Assembly (NCBI RefSeq): GCF_006716085.1
Contig: NZ_VFON01000001.1
Location: 248,001 to 312,000, forward strand
DNA: 64,000 bases
Direction of reading: 5' to 3'
Origin: Leucobacter komagatae
GTDB lineage: Bacteria; Actinomycetota; Actinomycetes; Actinomycetales; Microbacteriaceae
The notes beneath the pieces were generated by a model. That model was not told the origin of the DNA, did not search any database, and saw only the letters and a program-made list of their open reading frames with translations. The stretch's first letter is position 1. Each line of letters opens with the position of its first letter. The translations under genes and the position numbers were made by a program. This document shows, piece by piece, positions 43,947 through 51,509 of this stretch.

Positions 43947-45626
43947 ATGGCTGAATACATCTACCAAATGGTTCGCGCCCGCAAGGCAGTCGGCGAGAAG
44001 CTGATTCTTGATGACGTGACGATGTCGTTCCTTCCGGGAGCAAAGATCGGCATGGTCGGCCCGAACGGTGCGGGTAAGTCGACGATCCTGAAGATCATGG
44101 CTGGGCTCGACACCCCGTCGAACGGCGACGCCGCGCTGACCCCCGGCTACACGGTCGGCATCCTTATGCAGGAGCCCGAGCTCGACGAGACGAAGACCGT
44201 GCTCGAGAACATCGAGAGCGGCATCGCGATCAAGGGCAAGCTCGATCGCTTTAACGAGATCTCCGCGCTCATGGCAGAGCCCGACGCTGACTTCGACGCG
44301 CTGCTCGCCGAGATGGGCACGCTGCAGGAAGAGATCGACGCTGCTGACGGCTGGGACCTCGACAACCAGCTCGCGCAGGCGATGGACGCGCTGCGCACCC
44401 CGCCCGGCGACGCCGAGATCGGCCCGCTGTCAGGCGGCGAGAAGCGCCGCGTTGCGCTCACGAAGCTGCTGCTGCAGAAGCCCGACCTGCTGCTCCTCGA
44501 TGAGCCCACTAACCACCTCGACGCAGAGAGCGTGCTGTGGCTCGAGCAGCACCTGCAGAAGTACCACGGCGCCGTCATCGCGATTACCCACGACCGGTAC
44601 TTCCTCGACAACGTCGCGGAGTGGATCGCGGAGGTCGACCGTGGCCGCCTCATCGGCTACGAAGGCAACTACTCGACCTACCTCGAGAAGAAGGCCGAGC
44701 GCCTCGACGTACAGGGCAAGAAGGATCAGAAGCTCGCGAAGCGTCTGAAGGACGAGCTCGAGTGGGTCCGCTCGAACACGAAGGGCCGCCAGGCGAAGTC
44801 CAAGGCCCGTCTCGCGCGGTACGAAGAGATGGCGACCGAGGCTGAGCGCACCAAGAAGCTTGACTTCGAGGAGATCCAGATTCCCGCGGGCCCGCGCCTC
44901 GGCAACGTGGTCATCGAGGCGAAGGACCTGAAAAAGAGCTTCGGCGACCGCACGCTCATCGACGGGCTCTCGTTCTCGCTCCCGCCGAACGGCATCGTCG
45001 GCGTCATCGGCCCGAACGGCGTTGGCAAGACCACCCTGTTCAAGACGATCGTCGGCCTCGAGCCACTCGACAGCGGCGAGCTGAAGATCGGCGAGACCGT
45101 GAAGATCAGCTACGTCGACCAGAACCGCGCGAACATCGACCCAGACAAGACGCTCTGGGAGGTCGTGAGCGAGGGCCTCGACATCATCACCGTGGGCAAG
45201 ACCGAGATCCCGTCGCGCGCGTACGTGTCGAAGTTCGGGTTCAAGGGGCCGGATCAGCAGAAGAAGGCCGGCGTGCTGTCGGGCGGTGAGCGCAACCGCC
45301 TGAACCTCGCGCTGACGCTCAAGCAGGGCGGCAACCTCCTGCTGCTTGACGAGCCGACCAACGACCTTGACGTTGAGACGCTGCAGTCGCTTGAGAACGC
45401 GCTGCTCGAGTTCCCCGGCTGCGCCGTGGTCATCACCCACGACAGGTGGTTCCTCGACCGCATTGCGACGCACATTCTCGCGTACGAAGGCACCGACGAG
45501 AACCCGGCCGACTGGCACTGGTTCGAGGGCAACTTCGAGGCGTACGAGGCGAACAAGATTGAGCGCCTTGGCGCGGAGGCCGCGAAGCCCTCGCGCAGCC
45601 ACTACCGCAAGCTCACCCGCGACTAG
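43947..45626 (+). CDS. ettA: ABC-F translation factor EttA
   Basis: 559 residues, typical of EttA. Two ABC domains: Walker A GPNGAGKST near 37 and GPNGVGKTT near 355, signatures LSGGEKRRVAL and LSGGERNRLNL, Walker B LLLLDEPTNHLD and LLLLDEPTNDLD. The arm and P-site tRNA interaction motif region (KAERLDVQGKKDQKLAKRLK linker) lies in between. Regulates the first peptide bond in response to ADP/ATP on the ribosome. No membrane segments. Closed by an intrinsic terminator. Confidence 0.95.
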   Translation: MAEYIYQMVRARKAVGEKLILDDVTMSFLPGAKIGMVGPNGAGKSTILKIMAGLDTPSNGDAALTPGYTVGILMQEPELDETKTVLENIESGIAIKGKLDRFNEISALMAEPDADFDALLAEMGTLQEEIDAADGWDLDNQLAQAMDALRTPPGDAEIGPLSGGEKRRVALTKLLLQKPDLLLLDEPTNHLDAESVLWLEQHLQKYHGAVIAITHDRYFLDNVAEWIAEVDRGRLIGYEGNYSTYLEKKAERLDVQGKKDQKLAKRLKDELEWVRSNTKGRQAKSKARLARYEEMATEAERTKKLDFEEIQIPAGPRLGNVVIEAKDLKKSFGDRTLIDGLSFSLPPNGIVGVIGPNGVGKTTLFKTIVGLEPLDSGELKIGETVKISYVDQNRANIDPDKTLWEVVSEGLDIITVGKTEIPSRAYVSKFGFKGPDQQKKAGVLSGGERNRLNLALTLKQGGNLLLLDEPTNDLDVETLQSLENALLEFPGCAVVITHDRWFLDRIATHILAYEGTDENPADWHWFEGNFEAYEANKIERLGAEAAKPSRSHYRKLTRD

Positions 45627-45634
45627 CGCGTGAC

Positions 45635-45673
45635 CGAGTGCCCGCAGGCGAGTCCTGCGGGCACTCGCGTTTT
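45635..45673 (+). terminator. Intrinsic terminator of ettA
   Basis: 14-bp stem 45635-45648 with 45654-45667, 5-nt loop, followed by TTTT at 45670-45673. Confidence 0.9.
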
Positions 45674-45708
45674 CGCCCCGAGTTTCTCCCGTGAAAGGAT
45701 CACCACCC

Positions 45709-46173
45709 ATGGCCCGAGCACACGTCAACCTGCAGCTTCGCTGGGGCGACCAAGACGCCTACGGGCACGTAAACAATGTCGTGTTCGCCCGGTTGCTCGA
45801 GGAGGCGCGGGTGCGCGTGCTGTGGCTCGGGGCCGCGGATGAACACACGGGGCTTGAACAGCATTTCCAGTCGAATGTCGCAGGCGGGCCGAAGATGCTC
45901 GTCGCGAGTCAGTCGATCGAGTTTCTCAGCGTGCTTGAGTACTCGGAGCAGCCTGTCACGGTCGAGCTCTGGATCGGGAAGCTCGGCGGCGCTCACCTTG
46001 AGATCCACTGCGAGATTGTCGACGGTGCGGCGGCCGAGCGCTCAGTCGTTGCCCGTGCGATCACCGTGGCGGTGATGGTCGACGGTGAAACGCTGAAGCC
46101 CGCGCGCCTGAGCGCTGCGGGCCGCAAGGCCGTGGGGGAGTGGATGGACGAGCCGCTCGTGCTCGGGCGCTAG
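45709..46173 (+). CDS. 4HBT-fold acyl-CoA thioesterase
   Basis: 154 residues from ATG 45709 with AAAGGA 11 nt upstream. Hotdog-fold 4-hydroxybenzoyl-CoA thioesterase type: LRWGDQDAYGHVNNVVFARLL carries the catalytic Asp (D of WGDQDAYGH) as in the YbgC/FadM branch. Hydrolyses an acyl-CoA of unknown length. It shares its stop bases (CTAG) with the convergent tesB, so two thioesterase genes face each other. Confidence 0.88.
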   Translation: MARAHVNLQLRWGDQDAYGHVNNVVFARLLEEARVRVLWLGAADEHTGLEQHFQSNVAGGPKMLVASQSIEFLSVLEYSEQPVTVELWIGKLGGAHLEIHCEIVDGAAAERSVVARAITVAVMVDGETLKPARLSAAGRKAVGEWMDEPLVLGR

Positions 46174-47066
46174 CGCGGCAGCCTGATCATCGACTCCTGC
46201 GAGACGCTCGCGACGAGCGCACCCGAGCGATCGTAGAACCGCCCGTGCGCGAGGCCGCGGCCGCTCTGGGCCGTCGGCGACTCGAGCTCGTAGAGGAGCC
46301 ACTCGTCGACTCGGAATGGGCGGTGGAACCACATGCTGTGGTCGAGGCTCGCCGCGCTCATCCCCGGCGTCGCCCAGGGGATGCCGTGGCGGCGGGCGAC
46401 GGGCTCGAGCAGCAGGTAGTCGGACGCGAATGCGAGCGCCGCCGAGTGCAGCGCTTGGCCGCCGTCGAGCGGCTCGCGGCTCTTGAGCCACACGGCCTGG
46501 CGGCTGCTCGGCTCACCAGCCTCGACGAGGATGTCGCCCTCGACGTGGCGGAAATCGAAGGGGCGGTTGAGCACCCACGAGTTGCGGCGCTCGCCCGTGA
46601 GGTGGCCGTACTTGTCCCAGACCGACGGGAGCTCCTCTGGCTGCGTCAGGGCTGACGTGTCGAGGCCCTCTTGGTGGTCGAGCCCCTCTTCGCGCCCCTG
46701 GTACGAGGCGATCAGCGACATGAGTACCTGGCCATCTTGGTATGCCTGCGCGCGCCGCGTCGAGAACGACCTGCCGTCGTGGAGCCTCGCGATCTCGAAC
46801 GTCATCGGCGTGTGGCTGTCTCCGGGGCGCACGAAGTAGCCGTGCATCGAGTGGATCTCGCGCCCGTCGGGCGCGGTCAGGCCCGCGGCCACGAGTGCCT
46901 GGCCGAGCACCTGGCCGCCGAAGGCGCGACCGTGCGGCGTCGGCATCGCCGGGCCCGTGAAGATGTCGTAGTGGGTGCGCGCCTCGGTATTCGCGAGGGA
47001 GAGCATCTCTGCGAGGTTCGGAGCCGGGACCTCGGTCGCTTGGGGGTGCTTGGCCGCGTCAGTCAT
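46170..47066 (-). CDS. tesB: Acyl-CoA thioesterase II
   Basis: 298 residues from ATG 47066 (TAGACT box 7 nt upstream, so probably leaderless). Double-hotdog TesB: FGGQVLGQALVAAGLT, SMHGYFVRPGD, DGRSFSTRRAQAYQDG and, in the second hotdog, SLDHSMWFHRPFRVDEWLLYE with the conserved Asp. Hydrolyses medium- to long-chain acyl-CoA. Overlaps the 4HBT gene tail to tail. Confidence 0.93.
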   Translation of the reverse strand: MTDAAKHPQATEVPAPNLAEMLSLANTEARTHYDIFTGPAMPTPHGRAFGGQVLGQALVAAGLTAPDGREIHSMHGYFVRPGDSHTPMTFEIARLHDGRSFSTRRAQAYQDGQVLMSLIASYQGREEGLDHQEGLDTSALTQPEELPSVWDKYGHLTGERRNSWVLNRPFDFRHVEGDILVEAGEPSSRQAVWLKSREPLDGGQALHSAALAFASDYLLLEPVARRHGIPWATPGMSAASLDHSMWFHRPFRVDEWLLYELESPTAQSGRGLAHGRFYDRSGALVASVSQESMIRLPR

Positions 47067-47073
47067 ACGCCTC

Positions 47074-47079
47074 AGTCTA
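47074..47079 (-). promoter_or_regulatory. -10 box of leaderless tesB
   Basis: TAGACT on the minus strand, 7 nt from ATG 47066. Confidence 0.6.
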
Positions 47080-47134
47080 TGTCGCAGCCGTGCCGGGGGC
47101 GGCAACCTCGCGGCTCACGCCAATCTTGCGGCGC

Positions 47135-47140
47135 TAGGCT
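47135..47140 (+). promoter_or_regulatory. -10 box of leaderless 47148 gene
   Basis: TAGGCT, 7 nt before ATG 47148. Confidence 0.55.
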
Positions 47141-47147
47141 GATGCCG

Positions 47148-47810
47148 ATGACCGCACAGATTCTCACCCTAGGCCTCGCAGACACACCCACCCGGGACGA
47201 CCTGCAGAACTATCTCTCTCGCCTCGCCCGCCTCGGTGAAGCCGAGGTGCGACTGCAGACGCGGGGCAGCGCGCTCGCGGTCTACGGGTGCACGCAGGCG
47301 CCCTTGAGCATCATGGATGACTCACCGGTCGTGCTCGTCATGCGGGCCTTCCCGCTGTCGGCCGCGCCGACGGAACCCATCGACACTGTCGTTGAGGTCC
47401 GCTCGCTCACGGACAGGCTCGCGCGTGAGGAGTCGGGCCTTACCCTCGCGCTCCCAGACGTGACCGTTGCGGCGGCCTGGACGGGGGTGCTGCCGCCCGT
47501 AGCGGGCTGGGAAGCCCGCGGTGAGATTGACGCTGGCTCTCTCGCGGTCGTCGCGGCCGAGGGTATGGCACGCGTGGCCGAAAACGTGCCCGCAGACGCC
47601 GGTGACCCCGTCGTGCAGAAGGTGCGCCGCGCGGTGTGGGGGAGCGAGATTGCCCCCGGGATCCCTGCCGCGGCAGCGTTCGCGGCCGAGGGCCTCGGGT
47701 TCCTCGCGGGCGTCGATCGGCTCACGCTTTCCGGCACGCGCGCCTGGACGCGGTTGAGCAGCCGTAACGGTCACGTCATCTTGCGTCGCGGCGTCGGCCT
47801 GATGAGCTAG
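47148..47810 (+). CDS. Protein of unknown function
   Basis: 220 residues from ATG 47148 (ATG 47142 also in frame, but would leave only one nucleotide after the -10 box). No family recognised. Mixed alpha/beta character, no signal peptide or membrane helix; hydrophobic strands (ALAVYGCTQAPL, VVLVMRAFPL) alternate with charged segments, one Cys, and a C-terminal half rich in Ala/Val. The stretch RRGVGLMS ends it. Divergent from tesB and directly before rpoZ, whose -10 TAGAAT overlaps its stop codon. Confidence 0.65.
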   Translation: MTAQILTLGLADTPTRDDLQNYLSRLARLGEAEVRLQTRGSALAVYGCTQAPLSIMDDSPVVLVMRAFPLSAAPTEPIDTVVEVRSLTDRLAREESGLTLALPDVTVAAAWTGVLPPVAGWEARGEIDAGSLAVVAAEGMARVAENVPADAGDPVVQKVRRAVWGSEIAPGIPAAAAFAAEGLGFLAGVDRLTLSGTRAWTRLSSRNGHVILRRGVGLMS

Positions 47811-47813
47811 AAT
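47808..47813 (+). promoter_or_regulatory. Candidate -10 of rpoZ
   Basis: TAGAAT overlapping the stop codon of the previous gene, 28 bp before ATG 47842; GAGGAG lies between. Confidence 0.5.
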
Positions 47814-47841
47814 AGACGGGTCTATCTAGAGGAGTTAAATC

Positions 47842-48093
47842 ATGGCTAATGTCAACGGCATCATCGACCCACCGATCGACGATCTGCTCGACAAGGTGGA
47901 CTCGAAGTACGCACTGGTCGTATTCGCCGCTCAGCGCGCGCGCCAGATCAACGACTACTACACCGATCTGCACGACGGTAACCTGTTCGACAATGTCGGC
48001 CCGCTCGTCGACTCTTCGGTCGACGACAAGCCCCTGTCAATTGCTCTTCACGAGATCGTCGAGGGCAAGCTGCAGATGACGCCGAAGGCGTAG
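47842..48093 (+). CDS. rpoZ: RNA polymerase omega subunit
   Basis: 83 residues, preceded by GAGGAG. Conserved [32 protein letters not shown] and [14 protein letters not shown] segments. Helps fold and assemble the beta' subunit. In many actinobacteria coaBC (dfp) follows; here metK follows directly after about 100 bp. Confidence 0.95.
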   Translation: MANVNGIIDPPIDDLLDKVDSKYALVVFAAQRARQINDYYTDLHDGNLFDNVGPLVDSSVDDKPLSIALHEIVEGKLQMTPKA

Positions 48094-48108
48094 CAGCCCG
48101 CAGTGTCG

Positions 48109-48142
48109 GTGGCGCCGGATACCCTACTGGTACCGGCGCCAC
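48109..48142. terminator. Hairpin between rpoZ and metK
   Basis: GTGGCGCCGG (48109-48118) pairs with CCGGCGCCAC (48133-48142), continued by TACC/GGTA after a bulged A; 5-nt loop. No T-tract. Either a weak terminator or a metK leader structure. Confidence 0.55.
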
Positions 48143-48196
48143 AGCTATTCTTGGCCCGATTCAGCGGCCCGTTCAACACCTATTCGAGGAGCATCC

Positions 48197-49384
48197 TTGC
48201 TGCGTCAGTTCACGTCCGAGTCCGTCACCGAGGGACACCCCGATAAGATCTGCGACCGCATTTCTGACTCGATCCTCGACGCGATGCTTGAGCAAGACCC
48301 GGGTGCGCGCGTGGCTGTTGAGACGCTCGTCACGACGGGCCTGGTGCACGTCGCGGGCGAGGTCTCCACGAGCGGGTACGTCGAGATCCCGCAGCTCGTG
48401 CGCGACGCGATCCGCGAGATCGGGTACACGAGCTCCGAGATGGGGTTCGACGCGTCATCGTGCGGGGTCTCGGTGTCAATCGGCCAGCAGTCGCCAGATA
48501 TCGCGGGCGGCGTCGACGTCTCACTCGAAGCGCGTGAGTCGGGTGACGACGACGCGCTGAGCGCCCAGGGCGCGGGTGACCAGGGCATCATGTTCGGTTT
48601 CGCGACTGACGAGACCCCCGAGCTGCATCCCCTGCCGAGCTGGATCTCGCACAGGCTCGCCGAGCGCCTCACCGAGGTTCGTAAGAGCGGCATCATCCCT
48701 GAGCTGCGGCCCGACGGCAAGACGCAGGTGACCGTTGGCTACGACGGTGACCGGCCCGCATCGATCGAGGCCGTTGTGGTCTCGACGCAGCACGCCGCGA
48801 GCCTGTCGATCCCGGCGCTTCGCGAGGCGGTCGCGCGCGAGGTCATCAACCCCGTGCTTGAGCAAGTCGATCTGCCACGCGCCGACGCAGAGTTCTTCAT
48901 CAACCCGGCAGGCCCGTTCGTCGTCGGCGGGCCGATGGGCGACGCAGGCCTCACCGGCCGCAAGATCATCATCGACACCTACGGCGGCGCGAGCCGACAC
49001 GGCGGTGGCGCGTTCAGTGGCAAGGACCCGTCGAAGGTCGACCGCTCCGCCGCGTACGCGATGCGCTGGGTCGCGAAGCACGTTGTGCGCGCGGGCCTCG
49101 CCCGCAGGGCTGAGCTGCAGGTCGCGTACGCGATCGGCCGCGCGCACCCCGTTGGCCTGTACGTCGAGACGTTCGGCACCGAGACCGTTCCGACGGCAGT
49201 CATCGAGGCCGCCGTGCGCGACGTGTTCGACCTTCGTCCCCTCGCCATCATCCGTGACCTCGAGCTTCTCCGCCCGATCTACGCGCAGACGAGTGCCTAC
49301 GGCCACTTCGGTCGCGAGCTGCCCGAATTCACCTGGGAAGCCACGCCGCGCGTCGCCGAGCTGCGCGCCGCTGCGGGGCTCTAG
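48197..49384 (+). CDS. metK: S-adenosylmethionine synthetase
   Basis: 395 residues from TTG 48197, supported by GAGGAG 5-6 nt upstream and by the family start [15 protein letters not shown]. Makes SAM from methionine and [32 protein letters not shown] and HGGG segments are intact. No SAM riboswitch was recognised in the 100-bp leader. priA starts 13 bp after the stop, so the two are co-transcribed. Confidence 0.96.
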   Translation: MLRQFTSESVTEGHPDKICDRISDSILDAMLEQDPGARVAVETLVTTGLVHVAGEVSTSGYVEIPQLVRDAIREIGYTSSEMGFDASSCGVSVSIGQQSPDIAGGVDVSLEARESGDDDALSAQGAGDQGIMFGFATDETPELHPLPSWISHRLAERLTEVRKSGIIPELRPDGKTQVTVGYDGDRPASIEAVVVSTQHAASLSIPALREAVAREVINPVLEQVDLPRADAEFFINPAGPFVVGGPMGDAGLTGRKIIIDTYGGASRHGGGAFSGKDPSKVDRSAAYAMRWVAKHVVRAGLARRAELQVAYAIGRAHPVGLYVETFGTETVPTAVIEAAVRDVFDLRPLAIIRDLELLRPIYAQTSAYGHFGRELPEFTWEATPRVAELRAAAGL

Positions 49385-49397
49385 TTGAGGCGGCGGC

Positions 49398-51509
49398 GTG
49401 TCGTCAGGTGAGCTGAGCGACATCCCCGAGGCTGCAGAGCTTGCCGCACCCGCGTGCAGCTGTCTCGACGCTGAGGCGCCGAACGGTCGTGCCGTCGCCG
49501 AGGTGCTGCTCGACTCGGCGCTGCCGCAGCTTGACCACCTGTTCGACTACGCGGTCCCTGAAGAGCTCGCCACAGACCTCCGTGTCGGCCAGCGCGTGCG
49601 CGTTCCGTTCCGCAACCAGCAGCGCAAAGCCTTCGGGTACGTCATCGGGTTCACGGCGTCGAGCAGTTTCGGCGGCGAGCTCTCGCCAATCGCCGACATC
49701 GTCAGCCCCGTCCCTCAGCTCACCCCCGAGGTCTGGCACCTCGCGCGTGCCGTCGCCGACCGGGCGGGTGGTTCAGCCGGCGACATTCTGCGCCTCGCGA
49801 TCCCGGGCCGCCAGGTTCGGGTAGAGAAGCAGCACCTCGCCGCAGTTGCGACAGCCAACACAGCTAGTGCTGCCGACACCGCCACTCCGTCGTCTGGGGA
49901 GGCGGCTGAGGGACACGCCGAGCTTCCAGACGCCGACTCCGCGGAGATCGCCGACCGGCTGGTCGCGGGGGAGCGGCTTGCGCTCACCGCGACGCACTCG
50001 CCCGAGCGGCTTGCGACCGGTGAGTGGGTCGGGGCATGGGCGATCAGGCTCGCACGTGTCGCGATCGCCGTAAAACAGGCAGGCCGGAGCGCGATCGTCG
50101 TGCTGCCCGACTACCGCGATCAGGATCAGCTTCAGAGCGCCCTGGCTGCCTTCGGCGCCGAGAGCGTCGTTCGCGTTGACGCACGGCAGTCAAACGCGGA
50201 GCGCTACGGGAGCTTCCTGCGGGCACTCGACCGCGAGCCGCGGATTATTATCGGAAATCGTTCCGCGGTGTACGCGCCGGCGTACGAGCTTGGCGCGATC
50301 CTGATGTGGGACGACGGCGACCCCGTGCTCGCCGAGCCGCTTGCGCCATACGTGCACGCCCGTGACGCGGCGCTCGTGCGCGCCGAGCAGTCGGGGGCCG
50401 GGCTGTTCTTCGCGGCGCACGCCCGCAGCGCTGAGGTCGAACGGCTTTCGCTCATCGGCTATGTCCACGACCAGGTGAACCCGCCGAGGCGCACCCGAGT
50501 CATTCACGCCGACCAGTCGATCGCGCCAGACGCGTTCGCCGGTCGGGTGCCCGACTTCGCGGCCAAGACGATTCGTGAGGGCCTTCGGACGGGGCCGGTG
50601 CTGGTGCAGGTCGCGACCCCGGGGTACGCGCCGGTCTCGGTGTGCGGCGACTGCGGCGACCTCGCCCGGTGCACCGCGTGCGGCGGTCCCATCGGGTTTC
50701 GCACGGCTGGCACGGCCGCATGCCGGTGGTGCGGGCAGCACGCCGGCGGCTGGGCATGCGCGGGCTGCGGCGGAAACAGGCTTGTCGAGCGCGGCATGGG
50801 ATCGGCGCGCACCGTCGAGCAGTTTGAGCGGCAGTTCCGTGGCTTCCGGGTGCTGCTCGCAGACGGCGACAACCCGCGTGAGCGCGTCGATGCGAGGCCC
50901 GCGATCGTGGTCGCGACGCGCGGCGCCGAACCCCTCGCCGCGGGCGGGTACCGAGCGGTCGTGCTGCTTGACGCCGAACGGCTACTGAGCCTGGAGAACC
51001 TCCGAGCCGGCGAAGACTGCCTGCGGTGGTGGGAGAACGCGGCGGCGCTCGCGGCTCCCGACGGCGTTTGCCTCATGGCTTCGGGGGGCGGCCCCGTCGT
51101 GCAGGCCTTCGTCACGGGGCGGCTCGACGAGTGGCTGCACAGCGAACTCCGCGACAGGCAGGCGCTCAGGTATCCGCCGGCCGTGCGAGTCGCGAGCGTG
51201 ACCGGGGGCTCGGCCCAGGTTGACCGTGCCCTCGCCGCACTCGGGTCGCCCGACACGCTGGCAGGCGTTGAAGTGCTCGGCCCGACGCCGGTGGCTGCTT
51301 CTGACCCGGCTGCGCGAGGCGCCAAGCTGGTGCGGGCGATCGTACGGTTTGAATACGGGAGGGGCAACGATGTCGCGAAACGACTGCGTGGCGCGCTCGT
51401 CGCCGACGCTGCGGGCGCTTCGTCGCGGCAGAAGGGGCGCGCGCCGGGGCGGGCAGTGCCCGAAGCGCTGAGGCTGCGGTTCGACGACCGGGGCGTCTTC
51501 GATGGGTAG
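49398..51509 (+). CDS. priA: PriA-like primosome protein, helicase motifs lost
   Basis: 703 residues from GTG 49398. N-terminal 3' DNA-binding domain (VLLDSALPQLDHLFDYAVPE, VRVPFRNQQRKAFGYVIGF) and the zinc-binding cysteines (CGDCGDLARCTACGG, CRWCGQHAGG, CAGCGGNRL) are kept. The helicase core is degenerate: where GSGKTE should stand there is THSPERLATGEW, and the DEEH position reads WDDGDP. It therefore cannot hydrolyse ATP as a normal PriA does; this is a known trait of actinobacterial PriA. Probably a structural restart factor. The following helicase gene overlaps its end by 8 bp. Confidence 0.9.
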   Translation: MSSGELSDIPEAAELAAPACSCLDAEAPNGRAVAEVLLDSALPQLDHLFDYAVPEELATDLRVGQRVRVPFRNQQRKAFGYVIGFTASSSFGGELSPIADIVSPVPQLTPEVWHLARAVADRAGGSAGDILRLAIPGRQVRVEKQHLAAVATANTASAADTATPSSGEAAEGHAELPDADSAEIADRLVAGERLALTATHSPERLATGEWVGAWAIRLARVAIAVKQAGRSAIVVLPDYRDQDQLQSALAAFGAESVVRVDARQSNAERYGSFLRALDREPRIIIGNRSAVYAPAYELGAILMWDDGDPVLAEPLAPYVHARDAALVRAEQSGAGLFFAAHARSAEVERLSLIGYVHDQVNPPRRTRVIHADQSIAPDAFAGRVPDFAAKTIREGLRTGPVLVQVATPGYAPVSVCGDCGDLARCTACGGPIGFRTAGTAACRWCGQHAGGWACAGCGGNRLVERGMGSARTVEQFERQFRGFRVLLADGDNPRERVDARPAIVVATRGAEPLAAGGYRAVVLLDAERLLSLENLRAGEDCLRWWENAAALAAPDGVCLMASGGGPVVQAFVTGRLDEWLHSELRDRQALRYPPAVRVASVTGGSAQVDRALAALGSPDTLAGVEVLGPTPVAASDPAARGAKLVRAIVRFEYGRGNDVAKRLRGALVADAAGASSRQKGRAPGRAVPEALRLRFDDRGVFDG

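Noticed and set aside
48094..48196. SAM riboswitch before metK
   Set aside because: The leader is only about 100 nt and shows one hairpin without SAM-I/II/IV core sequences.
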